Positions 41,532-51,020 are shown, counted from the first letter of the stretch. The stretch: 64,000 bases of DNA from Candidatus Opimibacter skivensis (GCA_016721905.1 JADKHH010000010.1:127478-191477); one strand, 5' to 3'. Program-made: numbers and translations. The notes: generated by a model not told the origin, from the sequence alone.

Positions 41532-42752
41532 ATGAAAAATTCCTTACACGTCCTCGTTATGTTCTTATCACTGATGATCAACACGGCCCTGTTGCATGCC
41601 CAATGGACCGAAACCGAGGGGCCTGATGACGACAACATTACCTGCTTTGCAGTTTCGAGCACAAGTCTCTTTGCCGGAACGAGTGATATGGGTGTCATTC
41701 GCTCCACCGACAATGGTGCAAGTTGGAAAGAGGTCAGTCAAGGCATCTCCGATGCGCCAATCAATGCGTTGGTGATGAACGGCACTAACCTGTTTGCCGG
41801 AACAAGTGGAGATGGCGTCCGGCTATCTACCACCAATGGAAAAACGTGGTCAAATGTCAATACCGGTCTGACTGATAACTTTGTTGAATCGCTAGCAGTC
41901 AAAGGGAGTCAAATTTTTGCTGGAACACATAATGGAGGTGTCTTTGTTTCCTACGACAACGGCGGCGAATGGAAACATCTAGGACTGGCAGACTTGTATG
42001 TGGAAGCGATTGCCATCTGCGGCACACAACTCTATGTAGGAGGTGACAAGGGCATATTTCGTTCCATCAATAACGGCACAAACTGGAATCCGAAAAATAC
42101 CGGCTTGACCAATAAACAAGTCACTTCTTTTGTCGTTGCAGACACTTTCCTTTTTGCCGGAACACGTGGCGGAGGTGTATTCGTTTCCACCAACAATGAC
42201 GCCCGCTGGACGCCAATGAATAATGGACTGACCAATAAAAATATATTATCGCTGGCGGTCAGCGGCTCTAATCTCTATGCCGGCACACATGGCGGTGGTG
42301 TCTTTCTCTCCACTGACAATGGTAACAGTTGGACAGCCATCAATACCGGTCTGGCGAATATGTCGATCCATGCGCTTGCTGCCGACAGCAATAATCTCTT
42401 TGCAGGAACAAGTGAAGGTGTGTGGCGCAGACCTACATCTGAATTGACAACTTCAATAGCTGAAGAAAGTGGGCCGTCCGACTTATCGACTCACTACAGA
42501 CTTGACCAAAACTTCCCCAATCCGTTTACGCAGATGACGACCCTTCGGTTTTCACTTCCTCGTGCTGAATATGTGAGTATGAAGATCTTTAATCTGCAAG
42601 GCGAAGAAGTCGCAAATCTTGTTTCGGAAAATGTCTCAGCAGGAACCTTCCAGGTGGATTGGAATGCTGAAGATTTACCGGGCGGAGTTTATATCTGCCA
42701 TCTGCAAGCCGGGTCATTTAGCCAAACTAGCAAGCTGCTTTTACTCAAATAA
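41532..42752 (+). CDS. BNR/propeller T9SS protein
   Basis: A 406-residue secreted protein: signal peptide (HVLVMFLSLMINTALLHAQ), seven similar blades of about 41 residues, each with a LFAGTxxxGVxxSTDNGxxW core (SLFAGTSDMGVIRSTDNGAS, NLFAGTSGDGVRLSTTNG, LYAGTHGGGVFLSTDNGNSW) and an NxGLT/A turn. The C-terminal 80 residues are a T9SS type A tail (LDQNFPNPFTQMTTLRFSLP ... MKIFNLQGEEVANLVSEN ... GVYICHLQAGS). The near-identical blades suggest recent internal duplication. Ligand unknown; probably a surface-exposed protein. Confidence 0.85.
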   Translation: MKNSLHVLVMFLSLMINTALLHAQWTETEGPDDDNITCFAVSSTSLFAGTSDMGVIRSTDNGASWKEVSQGISDAPINALVMNGTNLFAGTSGDGVRLSTTNGKTWSNVNTGLTDNFVESLAVKGSQIFAGTHNGGVFVSYDNGGEWKHLGLADLYVEAIAICGTQLYVGGDKGIFRSINNGTNWNPKNTGLTNKQVTSFVVADTFLFAGTRGGGVFVSTNNDARWTPMNNGLTNKNILSLAVSGSNLYAGTHGGGVFLSTDNGNSWTAINTGLANMSIHALAADSNNLFAGTSEGVWRRPTSELTTSIAEESGPSDLSTHYRLDQNFPNPFTQMTTLRFSLPRAEYVSMKIFNLQGEEVANLVSENVSAGTFQVDWNAEDLPGGVYICHLQAGSFSQTSKLLLLK

Positions 42753-42861
42753 TCGGCAGGTCATGATGTGACCTGGTATGAGGATCATCATCATTTTAAG
42801 GCAATCAACAGATGATAAAGAAAGGACCTTTTCGGGGAGACCCGGGAGGGTGCTTTTACTT

Positions 42862-43159
42862 TTTGCCCCTGCAAAATTGCTGCAGCATTTCTGGTGCCGG
42901 GTTGGGCTGCCCCGGGGTTAATGGTCTTCAATAATTTTAAATTACGATTGTTGACCCCGGGGTTTCCGGAGGCCTGTTTCTCGCAGAGAAACGTGGTGGA
43001 GGAAAACAGGGGTGAGGTTTTTTCAAAGAAAAAAGCGATGGGGCAAAAAAGGCTTTTGGGTTGCGCAACCCCTGGGCTAAAAAATTACTCCCTTGCACCC
43101 CGGGGTTGCGAAGCACACAGGGGCACAAATTTCGCGAAGCTGGAAATTTCAGGGGCAAA
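42862..43159. repeat. Palindromic element family A, copy A4 (degenerate left arm)
   Basis: Boundaries TTTGCCCC (42862) and GGGGCAAA (to 43159). The core block from GGTTAATGGTCTTCAATAAT through GGGCAAAAAAGGCTTTTGGG matches A1/A2, but the left inner arm has decayed (CCGGGTTGGGCTGCC) and the second internal palindrome reads CCCCTGGGC. The right arm CCCCGGGGTTGCGAAGCACA is kept. Its 3' end lies 69 bases before the peptidase start. A 132-codon plus-strand ORF across it is a by-product. Confidence 0.75.
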
Positions 43160-43227
43160 AGGGGCTTTGGGATACTATTGTTTATTTTTACCCCCCCGGA
43201 CTTTTCAACCCGGTAATCGCCACCACC

Positions 43228-46200
43228 ATGCTCCGTCACCTTATCCTATCGATATGCTTATTGCTTGCATCAGTCGCCTCGGCCCAGGATAACCTACCGG
43301 ATATCGCAGCCATCGTGGAGCGCAACAAGCAAGCACTGGGAGTGAGTCCGGCTGATCTCTCTGAGTATACGATATCAAGTGCCTATACCACAGCTCACCT
43401 CAATATCACACACGCCTATCTGCAACAACATCATCGGGGTATCAAGGTATTCAATGGAATACTGAATCTCAATCTGCGTGGTGACCAGCTATTGAGTTTC
43501 GGAAACCGGTGGATCACGGATATGGCCAGCGCTGAGGTGTCAAATATCCCCGATATCACAGCAGCGAATGCAGTAGGGAGAGCAGCCACTCATCTTGGAC
43601 ATTCAATGTCGAATGCCATGGAGATCAGCAGGGAGCAAAATAAGCTGGGGCAGGATATCAAATTTGTTTTTGAACCCGGTAATTTATCACGATCAGATAT
43701 TGTTGCAGAACTCGTTTGGCTGAAAGGTGAGCAAGAAGAAGCCCTGCTCTGCTGGACAGTAGAAATACATGAGACCGAAAATGAAAATATCTGGCTCGTC
43801 TTTATTGATGCTCATACAGGTGCTTATATCCGTAAAGACAATTTAGTATTGCATTGTGATTTTGATCACGCCGATGATGAGGCTCAACATCATATACACG
43901 ACGCAACTTCAGCCAGCGCTCCGACAAGCTTATTGCTATCTGCACCGGACAGCAGCTACAATGTCTTCGCGATGCCCGTAGGATCGCCTAATCATGGTGC
44001 CAGGTCTATCGAAGAACGACCATGGACCGCCGCCGGCATTGGTGATCCGGCAACCACGCTTGGATGGCATAGCAATGGCACGACCAACTACACCATCACG
44101 CGCGGCAACAATGTACATGCCTATGAAGACATGGACAATAACAATGCGGCCGGCTATAGCCCTGATACGGCCAACCTTCGCTTTGATTATCCTTTTACAC
44201 CATCAGACGAACCGACTGACAACCTTGCATCGTGTATCACGAATCTCTTTTACTGGAACAATATCATGCATGATGTCATGTACCAGTATGGGTTTGATGA
44301 AGTCTCCGGAAATTTTCAAAACAACAATCTCGGACGTGGTGGTATTGGTAATGATTTTGTAAAAGCTGAAGCGCTGGACGGAGGTGGAAGTAACAACGCT
44401 AATTTTTCTACCCCGGTAGATGGTTCCAGCGGCCGCATGCAGATGTATGTCTGGTCGCTCGTTTCAGAAAATTCTCCATTGACCATCAATACACCACCAT
44501 CTATTGCGGGCGATATGTTTGCTGTTGAATCAGCATTCAGCACCGCCAACAGGCTGGAAGATCTGGGACTGACCACTGGCGACCTGGTACTTGTAAATGA
44601 TGCTGTAGGTGGAACCCATGAGGCATGCGGGACCATTAGTAATGGAGAAAGTCTGGCGGGAAATATCGCAGTGATCGACAGGGGTAACTGCAACTTCACT
44701 GTCAAAGTAAAAAACGCACAGGACCTTGGCGCGATCGCAGTGATCATGATCAATAATGTAGCTGGTGATCCTTTCGGGATGGGTGGCACTGATAACAGCA
44801 TCGTGATTCCAGCAGTGATGATCAGCCTTGAAGATGGCGATCTGCTCAAAGCCGTATTAGATACTGCTGATGTTAACGTCTCACTTGATGCAGTGGCAGG
44901 CATTGTGCCTGATGGCGATTTTGACAGCGGCATCATCGCGCATGAATATGGCCATGGCATCTCCATCAGGTTGACCGGAGGCCCCGCCACCTCATCTTGC
45001 CTCAACAATCAGGAACAAATGGGTGAAGGCTGGAGTGATTATTTCGGTTTGATGGTGACGACAGACTGGGCTACTGCAACATCCGAAGAAAGACGAGGCA
45101 TTGGCACTTACGTCATCGGACAGTCTACCGAAGGTACCGGGATCCGGACCTATCCATATAGCACGGATACGCTTGAAAATCCATTTACATATGCTGATGT
45201 TGCTAATGCACCCTTGAGTGGTTCAACCCCCAGCGTTCATTTCATTGGTTCTATATGGTGTACCATGCTCTGGGACATGACCTGGAATATCATAGAGATG
45301 GAAGGTATCGATACCAATATGTATGATGGAGATGGCGGTAATAATATTGCATTACAACTCGTCATAGATGGGTTGAAGCTGCAGCCTTGCAGTCCGGGAT
45401 TTGTCGATGGTCGTGATGCGATCCTGCTGGCTGACGAGTTGAATTATGGAGGACGACATTATTGCGCTATCTGGGATGCTTTTGCAGGTCGTGGACTAGG
45501 CGTTGATGCGGATCAGGGAAGCACCAGCATATACAATGATGGAATAGAATCATTTGCAGTACCAAATGGTGTGCGCTTAAAACATTCGACCAATGATGAT
45601 ATTCCCGCAGAAGGCCAGGAAGTCACATTTACGATCAAGGCTACTTGTGAATGCGAAAACCTAAGTGATGTTGAAGTCAAAGATGTACTATCCGATGATC
45701 TGATCTATGTTCCGGGTTCGGGTGGCACCATCAGTGGCGATACGATCATGTTCAGTGCAGATACGATGCAGGTGATGGACTCTTTGTTATTCACCTATCA
45801 TGCGATAGTCAAGCCCTGTAGTGCTACAGAAACAGACACTTTGTCGTCAGACAATGCAGAAGGACCAGATCAATATCAAAGTGTACAACTGACAGGAAGT
45901 CCGGTCAAGGAATGGGTAAAAAATGCAACACAAGCAGTGAGCCCTACCCGATCGTGGTATGCTTTTGATTATTCATCCGCATCTGATTTTGTGCTGTTAC
46001 TCAATGATGCAGTCTCGCTCACTGGAGGTCCTATAGAAATAAAGTTCTATCATCGCTATCAGACGCAGCGAAATTTTGATGGAGGTGTAGTGGAGTATTC
46101 ACTCAATGGCGGCACTACCTGGATAGATGCTGGTCCGCATTTTATTGAAAACGGATATCCGGGCTCCATCAGCAGCAATACCACCAGTGCCATTGCAGGT

Positions 46201-47112
46201 CAGCGGGCTTTTTCAGGTACGAGTGATTCACAATTTGATACTGTAGGTTTCATCCAAAGCACCATCTTGCTTACACCCGGAGCCAGTGATTCCCTGCTAC
46301 TGAGATTCCGGTTTGTCACTAACCAAAACACAGGTGGATCTGGAATCAATGGATGGTTTATTGATGATGTGTATATAGAGCAACACTCCGGGCTTACCAA
46401 TCAAACCCGAGTGGACATCGCCGGGACATTTGAATACAGCACCTATTACAGTGTACAGACTGCAGTTTCTGTAAGTGATAAGTTGTACGTGGATAAATCT
46501 GCCTCGGGTAATCTGGATGGCCATTCATGGACCGATGCGACGCATGAGTTATCAGTTGCACTTGAACTTGCCGGCTGCAGGAATGTGGATAGTGTGCTTA
46601 TCGCACAAGGAACTTATCTGCCCAATCTCATCAATGACAGGCAAGGCTCTTTTATCCTTCCGGATAGCACTTCAATCTTTGGAGGATTTTCTTCGGGAGG
46701 TACTACGTTTTCATTGCGTAATCCTTTGACGCATGTCACGCGCCTGTCAGGTGATCTTGGCATAGCAAACAACAATGCTGATAATACATATCATGTTGTG
46801 AAAATTGATTCGGCAACGCAAAGTGTATTGCTTGATGGTGTGACCATCAGCCATGGCAATGCAAATGGCACCGGGGATAATCGTGAAGGAGCTGCTGTAT
46901 TCTGTCTTGGCGACCTGACCTTGCAAAATGTCATCATCAACAATAACACTGGTTTGGCTGATGGTCAACTAATCCGGATACGGAATGCGGCGGCGCATCT
47001 TCATTTGACAGACTGCACGCTGTATGGACCTGGTGATGGCTTCGTAAAAGTTTTAAATACCAACTCTGGAAATGTGACTATTTCGGGAAATACCGAATTT
47101 CGGAAGGAATAA
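43228..47112 (+). CDS. M36 (fungalysin)-family metallopeptidase with PA domain
   Basis: Starts at the ATG at 43228, which gives a signal peptide (MLRHLILSICLLLASVASA); the frame is open further upstream only because it crosses repeat A4. Order: FTP-like propeptide (about 25-180), catalytic zinc peptidase domain of family M36 with the motif HEYGHGISIRL at about 571-575 (HExxH) and the downstream Glu in GEGWSDYFGLM, interrupted before the motif by a PA domain (SLAGNIAVIDRGNCNFTVKVKNAQDLGAIAVIMIN). Then a DUF11-like segment, a MAM/CUB-like region (SWYAFDYSSASDFVLLL ... WFIDDVYIEQHS) and a beta-helix-like tail (YVDKSASGNLDGHSWTDAT). It ends at SGNTEFRKE without a T9SS tail. About 1,294 residues. 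Extracellular protease. Confidence 0.85.
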   Translation: MLRHLILSICLLLASVASAQDNLPDIAAIVERNKQALGVSPADLSEYTISSAYTTAHLNITHAYLQQHHRGIKVFNGILNLNLRGDQLLSFGNRWITDMASAEVSNIPDITAANAVGRAATHLGHSMSNAMEISREQNKLGQDIKFVFEPGNLSRSDIVAELVWLKGEQEEALLCWTVEIHETENENIWLVFIDAHTGAYIRKDNLVLHCDFDHADDEAQHHIHDATSASAPTSLLLSAPDSSYNVFAMPVGSPNHGARSIEERPWTAAGIGDPATTLGWHSNGTTNYTITRGNNVHAYEDMDNNNAAGYSPDTANLRFDYPFTPSDEPTDNLASCITNLFYWNNIMHDVMYQYGFDEVSGNFQNNNLGRGGIGNDFVKAEALDGGGSNNANFSTPVDGSSGRMQMYVWSLVSENSPLTINTPPSIAGDMFAVESAFSTANRLEDLGLTTGDLVLVNDAVGGTHEACGTISNGESLAGNIAVIDRGNCNFTVKVKNAQDLGAIAVIMINNVAGDPFGMGGTDNSIVIPAVMISLEDGDLLKAVLDTADVNVSLDAVAGIVPDGDFDSGIIAHEYGHGISIRLTGGPATSSCLNNQEQMGEGWSDYFGLMVTTDWATATSEERRGIGTYVIGQSTEGTGIRTYPYSTDTLENPFTYADVANAPLSGSTPSVHFIGSIWCTMLWDMTWNIIEMEGIDTNMYDGDGGNNIALQLVIDGLKLQPCSPGFVDGRDAILLADELNYGGRHYCAIWDAFAGRGLGVDADQGSTSIYNDGIESFAVPNGVRLKHSTNDDIPAEGQEVTFTIKATCECENLSDVEVKDVLSDDLIYVPGSGGTISGDTIMFSADTMQVMDSLLFTYHAIVKPCSATETDTLSSDNAEGPDQYQSVQLTGSPVKEWVKNATQAVSPTRSWYAFDYSSASDFVLLLNDAVSLTGGPIEIKFYHRYQTQRNFDGGVVEYSLNGGTTWIDAGPHFIENGYPGSISSNTTSAIAGQRAFSGTSDSQFDTVGFIQSTILLTPGASDSLLLRFRFVTNQNTGGSGINGWFIDDVYIEQHSGLTNQTRVDIAGTFEYSTYYSVQTAVSVSDKLYVDKSASGNLDGHSWTDATHELSVALELAGCRNVDSVLIAQGTYLPNLINDRQGSFILPDSTSIFGGFSSGGTTFSLRNPLTHVTRLSGDLGIANNNADNTYHVVKIDSATQSVLLDGVTISHGNANGTGDNREGAAVFCLGDLTLQNVIINNNTGLADGQLIRIRNAAAHLHLTDCTLYGPGDGFVKVLNTNSGNVTISGNTEFRKE

Positions 47113-47169
47113 TGGTAAAAGGTTTTTGACAGGATACAGATTTTACTATTTTTCAATACCCAATACTTC

Positions 47170-47296
47170 GACTACGCTCAGTACAAGTACCCAGCAAGGA
47201 AGTAAAAGGAGAAGGTAAATGAGGGGGGAGGGGGGGGGGGGGGTGGGGTGGGGGGGGGGGAAAAAGACTACGCTCAGTACAAGTACCCAGCAAGGA
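47170..47296. repeat. 31-bp direct repeats flanking a poly-G tract
   Basis: An exact 31-base repeat (GACTACGCTCAGTACAAGTA...AGCAAGGA) occurs at 47170-47200 and 47266-47296. Between them, 47223-47260 is almost pure G: runs of 6, 14, 4 and 11 G separated by single A or T. Related CAGCAAGGA words continue to about 47410. No gene in 47113-47470. Could be a G-quadruplex or an assembly artefact at a repeat. Confidence 0.8.
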
Positions 47297-47470
47297 ATGG
47301 AAAGTGAAAAGGTTTAAGAATACCGAATACCTAGCAAGGAATATTGAGGTAAGAAGTTTGTCGGGAGTTTGATTCTGCTTTTATTCAATATGGAATAGCC
47401 AGCAAGAAAGGAAAAGTAAAAAGGAAATTTTGTAACTTAGGGAATCACATATAAATCATCGATTTAATAG

Positions 47471-47968
47471 ATGGCACAAAGACCCAAACTTCAAATCCCA
47501 ATAACTACAACTGACAGGATCATAGAAGTCTTAGGCTATATATGTCTCGCAGCCCTGTGGGGAATGACCCTCTTCGCTTATGGTAATTTGCCTGAAACGA
47601 TTCCTACCCACTTTGGGGCCGGAGGAGAAGCGGATGATCACGGCAGTAAGATGACTTTGTTTTTCCTTCCAGTGCTTGGAACCTTAAGTTTTATAGGCCT
47701 AACGGTGCTCAATGGCTATCCACATATATTCAATTATCCTGCTGATATCACTCCTGCCAATGCACTCAGCCAATACACTAATGCCACCAGGATGATCAGG
47801 TTTATGAAATTTTCTATGACCTTTATTATGCTGGTCACCGTATTCATGATTTACAGCGCTGCTTCTACAGGCTCCGACAAACTAGGATCTGCGTTTCTAC
47901 CGATCTTCATCGGGGTCCTGGTGATACCATTAATCTATTTCCTGATTAAAGCGATAAGAGGCAAATAA
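47471..47968 (+). CDS. DUF1648-domain membrane protein
   Basis: A 165-residue membrane protein with four hydrophobic helices. The DUF1648 signature follows helix 1: YGNLPETIPTHFGAGGEADDHGSKMTLFFLPVL. Related domains occur in SdpI-type immunity and permease-like proteins, but this short form has no known activity. A possible -7 box TAACTTAG lies at 47433-47440, 30 bases before the ATG. The next gene (DUF1330) starts 37 bases after its stop. Confidence 0.75.
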   Translation: MAQRPKLQIPITTTDRIIEVLGYICLAALWGMTLFAYGNLPETIPTHFGAGGEADDHGSKMTLFFLPVLGTLSFIGLTVLNGYPHIFNYPADITPANALSQYTNATRMIRFMKFSMTFIMLVTVFMIYSAASTGSDKLGSAFLPIFIGVLVIPLIYFLIKAIRGK

Positions 47969-48005
47969 GCCAGGATCTATCTATAAACCTGCTTTTAACA
48001 TTCAT

Positions 48006-48308
48006 ATGCTCTACATCACCCAACTCATCTATATCCGCGAGGGCCAGGAAAGTATCTTCCACCAGTTTGAGGATGTGGCCATCCCTATCATCAGCAAATA
48101 CAATGGCAGGCTGCTGCTCAGGGTCAGGCCAGGCAAAGAAGCATTTGTCGAAGCCCACATCGAAGAGCCATACGAAATCCACCTGGTAGAATTTGACAGC
48201 CCACTGGATTTTGAAAACTTCATGAAGGATGAGGAACGGAAACAATTCCTGCACCTCAAGGAGCAATCGATTAAGGCTTCCGTCCTTATCCAGGGAGTAA
48301 AACTTTAA
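48006..48308 (+). CDS. DUF1330-family protein
   Basis: A 100-residue ferredoxin-like-fold dimeric alpha-beta-barrel protein: MLYITQLIYIREGQESIFHQFEDVA, IISKYNGRLLLRVRP, EEPYEIHLVEFDSPLDFENFMKDEERKQFLHLKEQS. Matches DUF1330 in length and motif order. Cytosolic; ligand unknown. Confidence 0.7.
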   Translation: MLYITQLIYIREGQESIFHQFEDVAIPIISKYNGRLLLRVRPGKEAFVEAHIEEPYEIHLVEFDSPLDFENFMKDEERKQFLHLKEQSIKASVLIQGVKL

Positions 48309-48445
48309 TGAATGGGAAATAGCGAGCTGATGGGCCGTTGCAGGAGTTTGCCTTTTTATCCTTCTGATAAAATTCTCCTTCATTCGATTAACTTAGGGCA
48401 ATAATTCATATTCTCTCCACACTTGTATTTAAATATCTGTAGACT

Positions 48446-49069
48446 ATGTTCGGAATAAATCACATCAAGTTTGATTCCATGACCTACGTTCTTCATTTTA
48501 AGAATGGTAGTATTCAACGGGAAGGTCGGGGACTCTCTTTTTTTTACTTTGAGCCCAACAGTTCGATCGCAGCTATTCCCATGGGTAGCAATGACCTGCC
48601 CTTTATCTTCAATGAGTCAACCAATGATTACCAGACGGTCAATATCCAGGGTCAGATCAGTTATAAAATCAGCAATCCCAAGATACTAGCTGATGTGCTG
48701 GACTTTACGGTCAATGACCTGGGCCAGTACAAGAAAAATGATATTGAAAAACTCAATCAGCGCATCATCAATGAAGCGCAGACGGCTACATCTTCCTTCA
48801 TCCATGAGATCAAACTCAAAGACGCTATACGCTCAGCCAAAGCCATAGAAGGAAAAATCCTGGAAGGGCTGAGAGCCTCACAGGCCATTGGGATGCTGGG
48901 CATTGAAATACTGGGTGCCAACATCCTGGCGTGCGCGCCACTCCTGAAATGGCACGAGCTCTTGAAACAGAAACACGGGAAAAGCTACAACAGGAAGCAG
49001 ACCAGGCTATCTATGAGCGGAGGAATTTTGCTGTCGAACAAGAACGCATCATTAAAGAAACCGAGTTGA
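48446..49069 (+). CDS. SPFH-domain (slipin/virion-core-like) protein, N-terminal part (frameshifted)
   Basis: Residues 1-160 form an SPFH/band-7 domain without a membrane anchor: GINHIKFDSMTYVLHFKNGSIQREGRGLSFFY, DYQTVNIQGQISYKISNP, ALRASQAIGMLGIEILGANILA-type end. After ILA (about residue 163) the frame is lost. One base restored near 48933 (GGCG to GGCGG) continues as VRATPEMARALETETREKLQQEADQAIY in the ORF at 48931. The last 44 residues of this ORF are therefore spurious. The soluble SPFH domain would form a multimeric ring or scaffold (family knowledge). Confidence 0.75.
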   Translation: MFGINHIKFDSMTYVLHFKNGSIQREGRGLSFFYFEPNSSIAAIPMGSNDLPFIFNESTNDYQTVNIQGQISYKISNPKILADVLDFTVNDLGQYKKNDIEKLNQRIINEAQTATSSFIHEIKLKDAIRSAKAIEGKILEGLRASQAIGMLGIEILGANILACAPLLKWHELLKQKHGKSYNRKQTRLSMSGGILLSNKNASLKKPS

Positions 49070-49467
49070 ATACCGAAATTGCTGTTGAAGAAAAACAAAA
49101 GCAGATCGCCGAAAAGAAAATGGAAACGGAGGTACAGAATGCAGACAACGCAAGGAAACTTCGTGAAATGAAACTGGATGCTGACATTGCCGTTGAAAAT
49201 CAACGAAAACAATTTATCACCCAAAAAGCTGAGAATGACCGAAAAGAAGCCGATGCAAAAGGTTATGCACTCGAGACCACACTGAAGCCTTACAAAGATA
49301 TGGACTGGAAGATACTGACTGCCCTCGGCCAGAATACGGATCCGAGATTAAATATTTCACTCGCCTTTAGAGAACTGGCGGAAAACGCTGATAAAATCGG
49401 AAACCTCAACATCAGCCCAGAACTCCTTGATTCGATCCTCCGTGAAAAGGGTGAGCAAAAACGATGA
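48931..49467 (+). CDS. SPFH-domain protein, C-terminal coiled-coil part
   Basis: Continuation of the SPFH protein: a long charged coiled coil at about 1-115 (LETETREKLQQEADQAIYERRNFAVEQERII ... EIAVEEKQKQIAEKKMETEVQ ... AENDRKEADAKGYALE), then a conserved C-terminal piece (LKPYKDMDWKILTALGQNTDPRLNISLAFRELAENADKIGNLNISPELLDSIL). The apparent start is internal. Its stop overlaps the start of the NAD-kinase-fold gene by four bases (ATGA), so the two proteins are produced together. Confidence 0.75.
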   Translation: MRATPEMARALETETREKLQQEADQAIYERRNFAVEQERIIKETELNTEIAVEEKQKQIAEKKMETEVQNADNARKLREMKLDADIAVENQRKQFITQKAENDRKEADAKGYALETTLKPYKDMDWKILTALGQNTDPRLNISLAFRELAENADKIGNLNISPELLDSILREKGEQKR

Positions 49468-50387
49468 ACATTGAATATGCCATCATTGTAAAAAACAAAA
49501 CACGGCTTGAAGCCCTGATTGAACGTTTCAATACCAAGGCACAGGCCAAATTTTACATTGAAAGCCTTGGTGGTAATTTTGAGGATTATGCTGTAGAGCA
49601 TGAAATGTTTCACCAGTCGCTGGTGTCATTACAGACACAACTTTCAAAGATCCTGAAAAACAAAACGGTCGAAAGGATCTACCTTCCTTCCTTCCTCTTT
49701 TCAGAAAAAAATGTAATCATTGTCATTGGCCAGGATGGACTTGTAGCCAACACAGCAAAATATTCAGCCGGCTGCCCGATCATCGCCGTCAATCCTGACA
49801 AGGCCCGATATGATGGCATCCTCCTACCCTTTGATACCTCTAATTTTATTTCAGGTGTAGAGCAAGTCATAGACCATTCATTTGCTTCGAGGACCATGCG
49901 TTTTGCAGAAGCGAAACTGAATGACGGGCAGCGTCTATTAGCTTTCAACGATCTCTTCATTGGCGCTTCCTCACATATCTCAGCTCGCTACAAGATTTCG
50001 TTCGAGGACAAAAAGGAGGAACATTCTTCCAGCGGACTAATCGTTTCTACACCGGCAGGATCGACGGGTTGGTTGAGTTCTGTATTTAACATGGCCTACG
50101 GGCTGACGGGTCAATTTGAAAAAAACCTCATACCCAAACAACCCGACCTGGACGCTGACCAATTACTCTTTGCAGTTCGGGAGCCATTTCAAAGCATCCG
50201 AACGCAAACAGGCATCATTGCTGGAATTATTGATCACAAGAATCCTCTGACCATTGAATCCCTGATGCCCACCAGTGGCATTATATTCAGTGACGGAATA
50301 GAAGCTGACTTTCTTAAATTTAACAGTGGCGCTATCGCAACAATAGGCCTTGCCCCTGAATCCGCCATCCTGGTAACGAAAGTATAG
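49464..50387 (+). CDS. NAD-kinase-fold (sugar kinase-like) protein
   Basis: A 307-residue protein with the ATP-NAD kinase fold. The diphosphate-binding loop reads IVIGQDGLVANTAKY in place of the standard GGDGT, keeping the central Asp, and the second signature is VSTPAGSTGWLSSVF (standard TPTGSTAY). NPDKARYDG and DLFIGASSHISARYKISFE complete the fold. The altered loop suggests the substrate differs from NAD or that activity is reduced (inference). Annotated in related genomes as sugar kinase. Translationally coupled to the SPFH gene, so a joint function is likely. Confidence 0.75.
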   Translation: MNIEYAIIVKNKTRLEALIERFNTKAQAKFYIESLGGNFEDYAVEHEMFHQSLVSLQTQLSKILKNKTVERIYLPSFLFSEKNVIIVIGQDGLVANTAKYSAGCPIIAVNPDKARYDGILLPFDTSNFISGVEQVIDHSFASRTMRFAEAKLNDGQRLLAFNDLFIGASSHISARYKISFEDKKEEHSSSGLIVSTPAGSTGWLSSVFNMAYGLTGQFEKNLIPKQPDLDADQLLFAVREPFQSIRTQTGIIAGIIDHKNPLTIESLMPTSGIIFSDGIEADFLKFNSGAIATIGLAPESAILVTKV

Positions 50388-50450
50388 CATCATTAACTCA
50401 GCATAGAAGACAGATTGATCGTTATGTAGATAACTTTAAAAAACCAAGCC

Positions 50451-51020
50451 ATGTATAAAAAAGCCATCATCTTCTACCTAACGCTATCGGGCTTCAGTCT
50501 GATCTTTTCGGGATGCTGTCCTGACCCCTCTACCGTCACAACAGAATACAGTGCGTATTTCGGTGATATTTCGGATGTGCATACCACGACCATGATCGAC
50601 CAGGCTAACGATACAATCACGGATGTATTTATATATCGCATGGAAGCAATTGTGATTGCCGAGCATAGTGTGCGGAAGGACCTCAACCTCTACCATTCAG
50701 CCTATGCCCTCTCCTGTAGTGATGAATATCTTAATCCCTATACAGCGCTCAATGCAAGTCTGACGCTCGACAAGCCATTTATCCTCGACGGCAATCCTAT
50801 ACCGGCAGGCACCAATTTTTTCGATCTGGCACTATCCTCCTTTACCTATTCGGAAATGGGTGCCTACGTCCTGGAGACCAGTCTGGAAGCAGAATTCCGC
50901 CAAGGGTTTATTGACCGGGTTCAGTTTCCATTAGACACGTACACCTTTACAGCTTCCGTGACGATGCAGGACGGGACCATTGTCACCAGTACCGAATCGG
51001 TGATGATGATGATAAATTAA
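50451..51020 (+). CDS. Hypothetical lipoprotein
   Basis: A 189-residue lipoprotein: signal and lipobox IFSGC (KAIIFYLTLSGFSLIFSGC) followed by CPDPSTV. The mature part is beta-rich (YSAYFGDISDVHTTTMIDQAND, LNASLTLDKPFILDGNPIPAG, FTASVTMQDGTIV). No domain recognised. Separate from the membrane protein downstream by 80 bases. Confidence 0.6.
   Translation: MYKKAIIFYLTLSGFSLIFSGCCPDPSTVTTEYSAYFGDISDVHTTTMIDQANDTITDVFIYRMEAIVIAEHSVRKDLNLYHSAYALSCSDEYLNPYTALNASLTLDKPFILDGNPIPAGTNFFDLALSSFTYSEMGAYVLETSLEAEFRQGFIDRVQFPLDTYTFTASVTMQDGTIVTSTESVMMMIN

Noticed and set aside
44316..45008. 230-codon minus-strand ORF opposite the M36 peptidase
   Set aside because: It mirrors the peptidase codons, including the zinc motif region, and has no homology-like features.
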